Assembly: GCA_963682025.1 (NCBI GenBank)
Contig: OY821518.1
Location: 127,538,582-127,602,581 of the forward strand
Direction of reading: 5' to 3'
From: Cordilura impudica
Taxonomy: Eukaryota > Arthropoda > Insecta > Diptera > Scathophagidae
DNA length: 64,000 nt
The translations under genes and the position numbers were made by a program. This document shows, piece by piece, positions 44,801 through 55,069 of this stretch (positions are counted from its first letter, which is position 1; the number at the start of each line of letters is the position of its first letter). The notes under the pieces were generated by a model. The model saw only the letters and a program-made list of their open reading frames with translations. It was not told the DNA's origin and did no database searches.

Positions 44801-45305
44801 TAAATCGTTATTTATTTAATGGTTTTGGGATTTTTAACGCAAATGATCGACTAAGACCATTTTCTTTTCAAATGAAATTTATTGAAGAAACTGAGAAGCA
44901 TATTATAGATCAAACAGAAAGCAAAAAAGACTTAGTTTTGTGGAAAATATTTTCAAAAAGCACGAAAAAAAATAATTTTTCCAACATTTTGCTTCATAAG
45001 CACCACAAAAATTATCTAAATCAATTTTTTAAAAAATTTTGATTGTTGCACAGCTCTCTAGCAATAATTTGGCTTTTACAGATTGAAAAATATCAATTAG
45101 TCGACGAGTTATAGCCAAAAAACCACATAAACAATATGCTGAAAATCGGCATTTGACTGCAAATTTCGAAGGTCGATTAAAAAAAAATTCGAACTAACAT
45201 AAACAAACGCCGCGATACGGGTCTTCTAATTTAGCCTCTATTTTCACCAACCCTCACTCTCAGAATCGACCTAACTTTTGCTAACCTGAATTTGTTCCAC
45301 AGTGT
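41847..45305 (-). mobile_element. DNA transposon, 13-bp TIRs and AATT duplication, superfamily unassigned
   Basis: A 3459-bp element bounded by ACACTGTGGAACA and its inverse TGTTCCACAGTGT, flanked by AATT on both sides (41843-41846, 45306-45309). Inside is a minus-strand zinc-binding transposase-like gene with at least one intron, decayed by a few frameshifts. At 41960-42060 it carries a fragment similar to the dispersed repeat of 31010-31350. About 0.8 kb beyond the gene's 5' side (44486-45290) is non-coding. Confidence 0.7.
42620..44485 (-). pseudogene. transposase-like protein with zinc-binding N-terminus, broken
   Basis: From right to left. MDHFCNVCGRFIASDEKCG is followed by an A-run frameshift at about 44400. 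Next come EAYKQYF, KKVCFNCYSALMQW and MPFGISMMW..HQEEHCYGC. A second break near 43920 leads into 306 residues with FAYCNDIEKLMETIGL, DWRLFIDSS, YNEHQRRICCDHKIV, KYPCFLCDCDSR, KILLPLLHIKLGIAKNF and YKIHLMHQHLDQ. A frameshift near 42985 restores PNESDEQGERYH. Then a GT-AG intron of about 60 bp precedes ENYFRVRYRGKKSPDAILAE and an acidic tail. DSS, CDHK and the E of EQGERYH are candidate catalytic residues. The family recurs widely in arthropods and cnidarians, to my recollection; superfamily unknown to me. Confidence 0.7.
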
Positions 45306-45309
45306 AATT

Positions 45310-45822
45310 GCACCTAAACGTAAATTTTATTATTTGGAGGATGAGATCGGTCCTATACTCAATGAGAAGTGCTGTTTAGGTTATAGTTCTCAAAATGCCT
45401 GTTTTTTCAATTTTATTGAAGAATTTCTTATTTACGAGCTAAGAGCTGAATTATTATTTAATTAAAAAAAAAAAGTAAACAAAAACTTTTAAGATGTTAT
45501 AAATGGTATAAAATAAATTGTAAAAGATAAAAATAAACCGAAGGGTAAGAATATTATCTTGAAAATTTAAAACTACATAAAGTGGTTTATTTTCAATTGA
45601 AGTACATATGTAGCTTCAGAAGCTGAGTCAGTGAAATCCCGCTTTTTAAATTATCGAGTTTCGTTGTAGACACATTGTCTTTGCCGAACCCAAACGCCAG
45701 AGTCGAAGGAGTGTTTAGTGCAATTGACTTTAAAAACTGCAAATTCTTTTATACACATTAAATACAGAGTAAAGACTAAAAATGAGTCTTGTATTTTTTT
45801 TAAATTCCATCAAATGTTTTTA
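45310..45822. other. AT-rich spacer, no gene seen
   Basis: No recognised content between the AATT duplication and the Helitron. Confidence 0.4.
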
Positions 45823-46184
45823 TCTATAATATTAATATGCTAGGCGATTTCTTGTGACCGATATTTTGTTCTACCGTTTTATTCCGATTTTTACTGGGCA
45901 TATATTATTTGAAAGGTATTTCTTTTTAGCTATTTTCCAGATTTCCAGATTTTTACATTTTGTCATTTGTTCTGAGTAAATTGCATTTAAAGTTGCTGCT
46001 AACATATACATAGAATTATACATATGCTATGTGTGTATTTATTAAATTTGTTAATGTGTTTGTTAATGAGTTTGTTATCTTCATTCACAATAATAATAAA
46101 AAGTGTTGGTTTGTGAATTGGCTAAGTTAAAAAATAAAGTTGCCTAGAAATTGTGCTCGAATTTCGAGCGCTGGAATCTGCTAG
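45823..46184 (+). mobile_element. non-autonomous Helitron, complete
   Basis: A 362-bp element starting TCTATAATATTAATATGC and ending CTAG, inserted between A and T with no target duplication. A palindrome GCTCGAA-T-TTCGAGC (46155-46169) lies 11 bp before CTAG. These are the canonical Helitron ends. The family recurs at 57532-57896 and as fragments near 6741, 20306/27690, 30498, 37829 and 61017. No Rep/helicase is present, so an autonomous partner elsewhere is required. Confidence 0.85.
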
Positions 46185-46242
46185 TTTTTTTTTAAGCCTA
46201 GTTCCGCGAAGCCGAGGGCTTGTCTGCAGATTCTAATTTTGG

Positions 46243-46349
46243 CTAGTTTTTTTTTTTTTTTTTTTTTTCAGCGACACACCAAAGCCTCTGGTGGGAATCG
46301 ACCCCTGCATGATAGGCGAGCACGCTACCTACTCACCTACCGGGGCGCT
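46243..46349 (-). repeat. tRNA-related SINE-like unit with poly(A)
   Basis: On the minus strand: GCGCCCCGGTAGGTGAGTAG (A-box-like TAGGTGAGTAGG), about 35 bp, GGGGTCGATTCCC (B-box-like), then 'agaggctttggtgtgtcgctg' and about 25 A. The total is about 105 bp. This is the plan of a short tRNA-derived retroposon. A clear target duplication was not found. Confidence 0.55.
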
Positions 46350-46479
46350 TAAAATTAATACTCTTCAAACATATACAAAATTAAATTTTTATATTACAAC
46401 AATGCTATGGCCTGAATATGAGGAAGAAAATTTTTTTATTTGAAAAAGAGCAGGAATAAGAAGAGTTTTGTTTTCGGAA

Positions 46480-46870
46480 CGAAATTTTTGCTTCAAAAAC
46501 GCTAATGCTATTCTAGAACGCCTTCCGTTATAAGGCTATGCCGAACAAGATGTTCAAAAGTTGTTTGTACCATATTTGAACATTCGAAGAAGGCAGCGAA
46601 GGCGTTGAAGATAAATAGCATGTAAAAGGAATCATATATTTCATGCTAAAAAATCATCGATTGAGAATTAGAGGTCGTGGTGATACTGTCGATAATATCA
46701 AATGGATCCATCCACCTCATTTGAATGAATATTTTGGTTAAAACCACCAAATTGTTTTGAAACGATGCTCTCTGAAACCCAGAATGAAATGAAATGCATC
46801 ACTACGGGTGATGAGGCTTTTTACGACCTTGAAACAACAGACCAATATAGTTTTTTTCGACTATCGTATC
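46480..46870 (+). pseudogene. mariner (DD34D-type) transposase remnant
   Basis: Readable pieces in different frames: KWIHPPHLNEYFG, NHQIVLKRCSL and TTGDEAFYDLETTDQYS. They follow the W.PHeL.e ... vTGDEsw ... d.et..qs pattern of mariner proteins before and at the first catalytic Asp. Many stops. It is unrelated to the DD41D copies. Confidence 0.5.
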
Positions 46871-46929
46871 TACGTCTAACCACAAGCCTTACATAGCAGA
46901 ACTAAACCTCTTAAATCCAACAACGTAGA

Positions 46930-47540
46930 ACTAAAAATATCGAGAATAGGCCAGGATGCAGCATAACTTTAAAATGTTATCAAATGTAGAAAACATGCAG
47001 TACGAGCCTTTTGACTGCGTTCATATAAAGAATGTATGCGTAGAATGTCCGGATATACTCAAAATTAGAGACTCAATAATATCCTTAAAGAACAAAAAGT
47101 TCCAGGCATAGACAACATCTCCCCGCGATCTTAAACACCACATCACAAATAAACGCTCGCTTCCTCAGGACTAATCAATTATGCGACAAACTGAAAGAAG
47201 GACTCATCACTAACATTCCAGAAAAGGAGATTTATCTGAATGTAGAAACTGGCGTGATAAAGCACTCAACATAGCGAAGTGGTATCAGAGATTATAAACA
47301 ATAGCCTCTCAACTGCATTCGATCCCGATCTTCGCAATGAGCAAGCTGGTTTTCGACCCCAAAATGCGAGCAACGACCATGTGAAGAGCCTCCGGATCAT
47401 AATAGAATAGTCCGTTAAATGGATATCCTCGTGGGATTTTCAGTGGGCTAGAGGATCTTGATTATGCTGAAGACATCTGCCTACTCTCACACGACTATGA
47501 CGACATGGTGGAAAAGATCAAATAAGTACAGAAAGAAACA
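46930..47540 (+). pseudogene. LINE reverse transcriptase fragment
   Basis: Contains SLKNKKVPGIDNISP, LRNEQAGFRPQNASNDHVKSLRIIIE and, after a deletion, DLDYAEDICLLSHDYDDMVEKI. These are RT fingers, the EQAGFR block and motif C with YAED in place of YADD. Style is close to the RTE-like copy at 10961-13975. Strongly decayed. Confidence 0.6.
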
Positions 47541-47654
47541 GAAAAGCCAGGTATAAATTGTCTTTTTTATAGATGTCCTTGTTACTTTCGAATAACAAAA
47601 ACGTTCATGACTTTTTTATGTTTCTCAGAATTAAAAGAAATCATGAAAATCACC

Positions 47655-47835
47655 AAAAATGGCGAACCGTTTTCAAGTTATTCCAATATACGTAGTGGAA
47701 GTGCCTTAGTTTAGGACATAACGTATATCGCGCAATGTCGAGCTGATAGAAAAAAACCAAGCGCAGATTTGGATTAAGCGTCCGAAATAACCTTAAAAAC
47801 ATTATTCAGTTCTTAATCAACAAAAACTTATTACA
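47655..47835 (+). repeat. dispersed repeat shared with 52125-52310
   Basis: 'tggcgaaccgttttcaagtt', 'tattccaatata', 'ggaagtgcctta', 'agctgatagaaaaaaaccaag' and 'cagttcttaatcaac' recur in the same order at 52125-52310. Identity is roughly 85% by eye. Class unknown. Confidence 0.7.
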
Positions 47836-47912
47836 TAAATAGAACAGCAGCAAACACACACATATTAAATAAATGTTATTTTTGTATGGAAATCGCAATT
47901 TTTATCAATTTA

Positions 47913-49217
47913 ACGGGTGATTTTTTTGAGGTTAGGATTTTCATGCATTAGTATTTGACAGATCACGTGGGATTTCAGACATGGTGTCAAAGAGAAAGAT
48001 GCTCAGTATGCTTTGACATTTCATCATGAATAGACTTACTAACGAGCAACTCTTGCAAATCATTGAATTTTATTACCAAAATCAGTGTTCGGTTCGAAAT
48101 GTGTTTCGCGCTTTACGTCCGATTTGTGGTCTACATAATCGACCAAGTGAGCAAACAATTAATGCGATTGTGACCAAGTTTCGCACTCAGTTTACTTTAT
48201 TGGACATTAAACCAACCACACGAATGCGTACAGTGCGTACAGAAGAGAATATTGCGTCTGTTTCTGAGAGTGTTACTGAAGACCGTGAAATGTCGATTCG
48301 TCGCCGTTCGCAGCAATTGGGTTTGTGTTATTCGACCACATGGAAGATTTTACGCAAAGATCTTGGTGTAAAACCGTATAAAATACAGCTCGTGCAAGAA
48401 CTGAAGCCGAACGATCTGCCACAACGTCTAATTTTCAGTGAATGGGCCCTAGAAAAGTTGGCAGAAAATCCGCTTTTTTATCGACAAATTTTGTTCAGCG
48501 ATGAGGCTCATTTCTGGTTGAATGGCTTCGTAAATAAGCAAAATTGCCGTATTTGGAGTGAAGAGCAACCAGAAGCCGTTCAAGAACTGCCCATGCATCC
48601 CGAAAAATGCACTGTTTGGTGTGGTTTGTACGCTGGTGGAATCATTGGACCGTATTTTTTCAAAGATGCTGTTGGACGCAACGTTACGGTAATGGCGATC
48701 GCTATCGTTCGATGCTAACAAACTTTTTGTTGCCAAAAATGGAAGAACTGAACTTGGTTGACATGTGGTTTCAACAAGATGGCGCTACATGCCACACAGC
48801 TCGCGATTCTATGGCCATTTTGAGGGAAAACTTCGGAGAACAATTCATCTCAAGAAATGGACCGGTAAGTTGGCCACCAAGATCATGCGATTTGACGCCT
48901 TTAGACTATTTTTTGTGGGGCTACGTCAAGTCTAAAGTCTACAGAAATAAGCCAGCAACTATTCCAGCTTTGGAAGACAACATTTCCGAAGAAATTCGGG
49001 CTATTCCGGCCGAAATGCTCGAAAAAGTTGCCCAAAATTGGACTTTCCGAATGGACCACCTAAGACGCAGCCGCGGTCAACATTTAAATGAAATTATCTT
49101 CAAAAAGTAAATGTCATGGACCAATCTAACGTTTCAAATAAAGAACCGATGAGATTTTGCAAATTTTATGCGTTTTTTTTTTAAAAAAAGTTATCAAGCT
49201 CTTAAAAAATCACCCGT
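47913..49217 (+). mobile_element. DD41D (rosa-type) mariner, copy 5, nearly intact
   Basis: A 1305-bp element between TA dinucleotides (47911-47912, 49218-49219). The inverted ends read ACGGGTGATTTTTT (left) and the same with a single difference just inside (right). The transposase is complete except for one frameshift. A TA duplication is standard for Tc1/mariner. It is the best-preserved copy in the window and interrupts or abuts a LINE endonuclease on its right. Confidence 0.9.
48026..49110 (+). pseudogene. DD41D mariner transposase with one frameshift
   Basis: Starts MNRLTNEQLLQIIEFYYQN, a helix-turn-helix. Linker TRMRTVRTEENIASVSESV, then second DNA-binding part IRRRSQQLGL. Catalytic Asp in LFSDEAHFW, then WCGLYAGGIIGPYFF. 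One base is missing near 48692, where NVTV should continue to NGDRYRSM; the second frame carries it through WFQQDGATCHTA and WPPRSCDLTPLDYF to HLNEIIFKK. The spacing from second to third Asp is 41 residues. Expected length is about 360 residues. Without that base loss the protein would be complete, so the copy is young. Confidence 0.9.
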
Positions 49218-49219
49218 TA

Positions 49220-50108
49220 TTTATTGGTTTTGTAGTAATAACAGTACTTTCTGATGCAGCTAAAGAAAGTGTATTATTAAGATCCTCACATTGGACATTA
49301 GAACTGCTCAAATTTGAAATGACTAAGTTATCATCCAAAAACGATCCGAACTTTCTATAGTCAATACAAAATTTTTTCTCAATCGTAGTTTCGCTATGGC
49401 TAAAGTTCATTCTAAGCTTACAAAAAATTATATTGTGATCCGATATTGACGTTTCAATTGAATTTACCATTATGCAATTTGATATATTACTAAAAACACA
49501 ATCAATACAAGTTTTACTTTCAGGCCTAGTTATAGGATTATGACATGAATCAAAATCGGCTTCAAAGCACGACTTTCAGGACTCATAAGCATCAAATTAA
49601 TATTAAAATCACCAACAAAAATGCATGTGGAGTTTTTAACTTCTATTAATAATGTTTCTAGCATTTCTAAAAACGATGGTAGTTTACATTTTTGCGATCG
49701 GTATAGCGACGTAATAGTCAAAGGTTTGTTATCAATTTTGACATCTGGCAAAGTTATACATATTAAATCCAAAAAATCATCACTTTGTAACACACGTTAT
49801 CTGTATTTTATTAGCTTTTTAACATATACTGTTGTTCCGCCATAACAATCACTCCTACAACAATGAATCACGTCGTAACCATTAATTTAGTATAAACAAA
49901 CCAAATTTTTATCAAACCAGGTCTCTTGAACCGCTATAATTTCAGGTATTACTGACAATCTACATATTTCAGCTTTAAACTTGTTAAACTTATCAATTGA
50001 TGAAATGCTTCTTACATTAACAGACAAAATATTAAACGTTTTTAAATATGGTTTATTATTTGACTCATTAAAAGAATTTAAATTAAAAAAATATTTAGTG
50101 TTCATAAA
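49220..50108 (-). pseudogene. non-LTR retrotransposon endonuclease
   Basis: Three minus-strand frames together give the apurinic-like endonuclease of a LINE: FNILSVNVRSISSIDKFNKF and AVQETWF (50040-49890), PLTITSLYR, IFVGDFNI (49800-49530) and SDHNIIF (49440). All hallmark motifs (QETW, SLYR, GDFN, SDH) are present but frames are broken. The RT that should follow is cut off by the rosa copy at 49217. Style suggests a CR1/L2/Jockey-like clade. Confidence 0.7.
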
Positions 50109-50544
50109 AAGTTAGTTTTCTCAATACATTGTGCACAAAATCAAAGTTGTGCACCGATTACAATGAAATAAAGCTCATTTCATTCGAAATATGTTTATCT
50201 AAATGTTTTTAGACCTACATAAATCGTAAATGATAATAACCTGCTTATTGACCGTCAATCTGGGCTTCGTGCCAAACGCAGCTGTATTACAGCTCTAGCT
50301 GATGTAACAGTAGATACAAGGAGATAAATTGATGATGGCCGTGTGATAATATTAGTGCTGTTAGACCATTCAAAACCATTCGATACGGTGGATCACAAAA
50401 GCTTAAGAACATGATGCACTTTTCACCAACTTCTGTTGCACTTATGACGTCTTACCTAGTAAATCGTTCGTAATAAAATTGCATCGACGTTCCTTCCTGT
50501 GGTAAGAGGTGTTCCATAGGATTCTGATCTACCTAAACAGTTTT

Positions 50545-50872
50545 TCACGGCAATATAAGAATGTATGCCGATGACGTACAGTTATATATTAGCAGCAAGA
50601 AAGAAAATATCGAAGATTGCAGTAGAAAATTGAATGATGACTTAGAACGTGTTTCTCGTTGGGCAGCTGGATACGGACTGAGTCTCAATCCACAAAAAAC
50701 AAAGTTTATTTTGGTGCGTAACAGATTAACAAGAATTTCAGACAATCTAAACATATATATAAATGATCAACAAATCGAAATCGTTGAACGAGCAAAAAAT
50801 CTGGGTGTTATCTTTAATAAAACATTGACTTGGTCAGACCATGTCGCCAACCCAATATTGTACACCAATTAA
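50545..50872 (+). pseudogene. LINE reverse transcriptase, motif C region
   Basis: The longest readable part of the LINE at 50220: MYADDVQLY holds the catalytic YADD. It is followed by LNDDLERVSRWAAGYGLSLN and QKTKFILV, the palm-to-thumb transition. The frame ends at TWSDHV with a deletion. Upstream, motif A is the variant DHSKPFDTVDH. Inactive. Confidence 0.75.
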
Positions 50873-51321
50873 TATACGCTTGCTACTTGTAAAGACATAC
50901 TTAATACTAAAAGAAAGTCCAGGCTTAATATAACGTTTAACAATATCGCAAGATACGCTTAAGGGCTCAGAAGGTTCGATCACATTTCATCTTTCTCAAA
51001 GCAAATTTACGGTGTCAATTTTGATGACTTATTAAAAATAAGATATCTTACTTTTTTACAGAAAATAATTAGTAACCAGAAACCAGATATCTTTATAACC
51101 GATTGGGTTTTATTAGGCTTCGGAGAAATAATAATTTAATTCAATTTCGGCACTATACTTTGGTATCTGAATGGCAGTTTTTCATACATGCAGCACAACT
51201 TTGAAATGGTTTACCTTCTACAATTAAAGGAATCAGCAATGGCTCATTTTTCAAGAAGAAAATTTTATACATATACTACGTATACTAACTTGCTGTTAAC
51301 AAATATATATTGAAAATTTTT

Positions 51322-51695
51322 GATGTGTAAACATCTATACGCGCAGGGGGGTAAATTTCTATTTCACAATACAATCACAAAATCAGCGTAACTCATATCG
51401 GTGTGAACTGAAGCAGATAACACTGTGTGACTTATGATTGTATTGGTGAAAAAATTATGATATAACATTGTTTTTTATGCCACTTTTTAAAAGCGTCATC
51501 TATGTATCACTTATATACGTTTATATTGGGATATTTTTAACGTTTTTACAGCAAAGGGTTGTTGAATTAGCTGAAACAGTTTTTGCTATAAGTGATACAT
51601 AGATGACGCTTTCTGTTTGATTTTAAAAAATTACATAAAAGAATCTTTAATTACTAGATGTTTACACATCTTCCCTGTGATCGGACTCACATGAT
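51322..51695. mobile_element. Helentron-like/MITE element D3
   Basis: Ends GATGTGTAAACATC (51322-51335) and GATGTTTACACATC (51657-51670), plus the 'tgatcggactcacatgat' tail to 51695. It contains a perfect 26-bp inverted repeat (51490-51515 and 51587-51612). It shares 'ctatttcacaatacaatcacaaa' and 'gtgaaaaaattatgatat' with D1 and D2. Confidence 0.65.
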
Positions 51696-52124
51696 TTTTT
51701 TTTTAATATATACTTTTTATTTGTTTTTTAAATTCGATAGGCCACTTATAAATATCTATTATTTGTATATAAATCAATATTGTCTTTTATTATTAATATT
51801 TAATATTGTCACAGTAATTTTAAGTTGTATTGTAAATCAAACTCCAACTAACATATTTAAACCTATTCTTTTTTGAAGATTTCATGTCTTGTTGAACAGG
51901 ATACCAAATTTAAATAAATAAACAATAAATAAGTAAATAAATAAAACTGTGATTTTTGTCGCATTTTTATTATTTATGAATTTTTAAAAAACAAATAGAA
52001 TTTTTTTTTTAAATCGTTATTTTTTTTCAAAACTTCAACGATATCTCTGAAAATACCTGGAAAATTTAATCGCAGTGTAAGCATGCCTTAAAGATAATAT
52101 TGTTGGCGAATTTTGGATTTTTTT

Positions 52125-52310
52125 GTTAACTGAATATGGTGAACCGTTTTCAAGTTATTCCAATATATGTATGAAGTGGAAGTGCCTTAATTTTGGAAAT
52201 AACGGTATATCGCGAAAAGTAGCTGATAGAAAAAAAACCGAGTCCGATTTTGGATTAACCGTCCCAAATAAACTTAAAAACAATTGTCAGTTCTTAATCA
52301 ACTAAAACCT
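52125..52310 (+). repeat. dispersed repeat, partner of 47655-47835
   Basis: Same ordered blocks as the partner copy, with an extra 'atga' and slightly different spacing. No coding potential. Confidence 0.7.
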
Positions 52311-52369
52311 TTTTGTAATCATAGCAGAGGCCGGGGTAAGGCGTATTAACTTTTTTTACAACAGAACGA

Positions 52370-53711
52370 TCACCAAATAATTAGAAGATGTTTCTAACTT
52401 CAGCTACTTAGGCAGAATATTAACTGTAACCGGTGGTTCCAGTAACGATGTACAGAATCGCATTAATAATGGCAAGCGATCATTTGCCATCTTAAATCCC
52501 ATCTGGTGGTTTCCTCATATATCAAGAAGAACCAAAATTAATATTTATACCCTATACCACTACGTGGTTTGGGTATAATGACTTTGTGCTGCTGTTTGTA
52601 ACAACCAGAAATATTTGACCTACACCCAGCTTTAATTATACCGATAGAATCAGAATCACTATCTGATTCAATTTAACGATGTCCGTCCGTCCGTCCATCC
52701 ATCCGTCCGTCCATCCGTCCGTCCGTCCGTCCATCCGTCCGTCCGTCCGTCTGTGTGTCCATGTAAAGCTTGTAATCAAACTGCAGGGCGCAAATATGAA
52801 TATATTTTGATGAAATTTGGCACTTGATCTTTTATCGGCCATGGGATGAACGCTACTGAAATTGGTGAGAATCGGTCCGTGTTCAGACCTAGCCCTCATA
52901 AAATGACCCCTATGAAATCAACATATATTGCCATAAGATCCAAATTATCATACAAATCTTAGTCAAATTGGGTTTGTATATATATATTACATCCATTAAT
53001 CAGTAGTCCAAAAATAATCCTTATTGGATAACTCTTAGTCATAGGCCCCATATAGAGCTGCTTCCCGATCTTCACTTAAATCTATCAAAAAACAAAAATA
53101 TTGCACTGATTCTTCTCAAATTTTGTTTGTATATATACAAGAGACTTTACCAAACATGGTCAGGATCGGTCCATGTTTGGGCCTAGTCCCCATATAGATA
53201 TAGCATCCGATATGAACTTTTTCATATCTGCAGCCAAAAAAATTAATAAAAATCCCATTCAAATTTGGTTTATGCTTATTTTCTATTTCCAGTTAGTTGG
53301 GCCTATGAGATAGGGTCTCTAAACGCATGGTATCGCAGGGTATCATATAGTCGGTCTCGACCGACTATAATTTTCTTACTTGTTTTAATTCTTGTGTTAA
53401 GTCAATACTTCTTTATGGAATGCAGCCACTCGATGCAAGTGTATATAAACGAATGTCTAAGAAGAGTACTAAGAATATTCTGGCTTCAAACGAATGGCTG
53501 TGAAGCAAAACAGAGCAAACCCCCAAAAAAAAAAGAAAACCTTAGAAAAAATAACTTTGGCATGCATAGCGAAGGCCCCTTAACGATACATCAAGAAATG
53601 CTATTGAATGGAATCCCATCACACACATTGCGCCGCCAAATTGAACATGATGCTGTCAGAGTGAAGAAGAACTGGAACCAGTTTAAAGCACTAGTGTTGA
53701 ACAGAATTTAA
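52370..53711 (+). pseudogene. LINE C-terminal region, split by mini-me-like copy M3
   Basis: Before the insertion: LEDVSNFSYLGRIL, NDVQNRINNGKRSFAILNPIW and SRRTKINIY. After it: CVKSILLYGMQ, MQVYINECLRRVLRIFW, HTLRRQIEHDAVRVKKNWNQ and a stop at 53711. This is the C-terminal end (FxYLGS ... arI..A..af..L ... k..vLlYg ... NrcLRRIL) of RTE-like LINEs. It corresponds to the part missing from the copy at 10961-13975. The mini-me-like insertion occupies 52547-53392. Confidence 0.7.
52547..53392 (-). repeat. mini-me-like repeat, copy M3 (longest)
   Basis: Minus orientation. It starts ATACCCTATACCACTACGTGG and ends with a palindrome TATAGTCGGTC-tcgaccgactata before 'attttcttacttgtttt'. The GTCC/GTCY run at 52680-52752 is the longest in the window (about 70 bp). 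It interrupts a LINE coding region, so insertion was recent relative to that LINE. Confidence 0.8.
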
Positions 53712-53795
53712 TGTATCAGAACATATATATTTTATATACCATGGTTTGATGCATTCTAAATTCCTTCTGCGAGGCCAAAGTGATGCTAAGGAATA

Positions 53796-54985
53796 TTGTT
53801 ATACGTCTTTCGCAACATGGCGCCTGTATTATGGGCACAGAATAGAATACAAAAACTAGCGTGTATTGGGATAACGGGGGCAATGAGGACGTGCCCAACG
53901 GCAGCACTTGAAGTACTCTTGGCCCAAAGCCCACTACATATAGTGGTGCAAAAGAAAGCTCTGGCAACGGCAATCAGGATAAAGGGGAATAAACCTATAA
54001 CCAGGCTTTATGAAGGGCAATGGAACCGAATGAGTCAAGTTAAAGATTACTCCCTCCTGGATTGTGCAATGGACAGGACTGAGAAGAAATACGACTTCAA
54101 GAAATACTTTGTTACAAAACTTAGTAATAAGAAGGAATGGAGTAGTTTGAGCACAGCATATTCTCTAAAGGAGGATACGATCAAATGGTACACGGACGGT
54201 TCAAAAACCGAAGATGGAACAGGGGCGGGAGTCTTTGGGCCTAGAACCAATTACTACGAACCAATGTGAATACACACAAGTATTTTCCAGGCAGAAACGT
54301 TTGCCATCGATGGATGTGCACAGATTAACTTAAATAGAAAGCACAAAAGACGGGACATAACCATACTATCAGATAGTCAAGCTGCTAGTCGAGCATTAGG
54401 CTCCCATGTAGTAAACTCTAAGTTAGTATGGGACTGAATGAACTAGGCAAACACAATAAAGTCAGCCTTTGGTGGGTCCCGAGGCACATTGGGATCCAAG
54501 GAAATGAGCAAGCAGATGAGCTTGCCAGAAAGGGAGCTTCCACAAAGCTAATGGGGCCAGAACCATTCTGTGGAATAGGAAAAGGAGTATGGGAAGGCAT
54601 ACTTAGAGAATATGAAAATCACATCAGACAAGAGCTTTTCTCGAGCCACTTAGACTTAAGGCAATCCAAACTCTTGTTAGGCAACTACAACAACAAGAGA
54701 TTTGGGTCATGTATCGGATTATCAAAGAACGGACTGAGAATAATAACCGTAGGCTTAGGGAGCATCTGAGCAAGTTAGGAATTGAGGCGAGCCCCATGTG
54801 CAGATTCTGCGATGAGAAGACAGAATCAGCGGAGCACATACTGGGGGATTGTGGAGCTTTAATGCATAAAAGGAAAAAGCACCTGGGTTCTTTCCAAATA
54901 CCAGGGAGCGAAATAAGATCACTGGAACCAATCAACATCCTCGAATTTCTGAGGGATTCAGGGTTGGGTGAGATTTTATAGGGAC
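53796..54985 (+). pseudogene. LINE 3' region with RNase H domain and CCHC-like zinc site
   Basis: Post-RT linker LACIGITGAMRTCPTAALEVLL. RNase H: Asp in KWYTDGSKTEDG, Glu in QAETFAIDG, Asp in ILSDSQAAS, Asp in GNEQADELARKG. Then WVPRHIGIQ and a terminal zinc motif CRFCDEKTESAEHILGDC. The frame changes near 54270, 54430 and 54710. RNase H after RT is found in the I, LOA and R1-like groups; LOA-like is my best guess. The RT itself is missing (5' truncation). Confidence 0.75.
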
Positions 54986-55069
54986 AAATTATTAGCAGAG
55001 GGCAGTACAATAGATCACTTGGTCGCAGTTCTTTCGACACCTCCTTATACAATTACACAATTATTACAT

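Larger units (their letters stand above)
50220..51950 (+). mobile_element. CR1/Jockey-like LINE RT remnant, split by D3
   Basis: Plus-strand RT pieces: LLIDRQSGLRAKRSCITAL, LLDHSKPFDTVDH, MYADDVQLYISSK, LSLNPQKTKFILVRN, LGVIFNKTLTWSDHV, then RRFDHISSFSKQIYG, FLQKIISNQKP and AARLWNGLPSTIKG, and an AT-rich tail ending 'aaataaataaaac' near 51945. Element D3 (51322-51695) lies between the last coding piece and the tail. Confidence 0.7.

Noticed and set aside
41848..45304. CACTGTGG ends of the AATT-flanked element as a second Transib
   Set aside because: The flanking repeat is AATT (4 bp), the heptamer is CACTGTG, no nonamer is in place, and the encoded protein is not RAG1-like.
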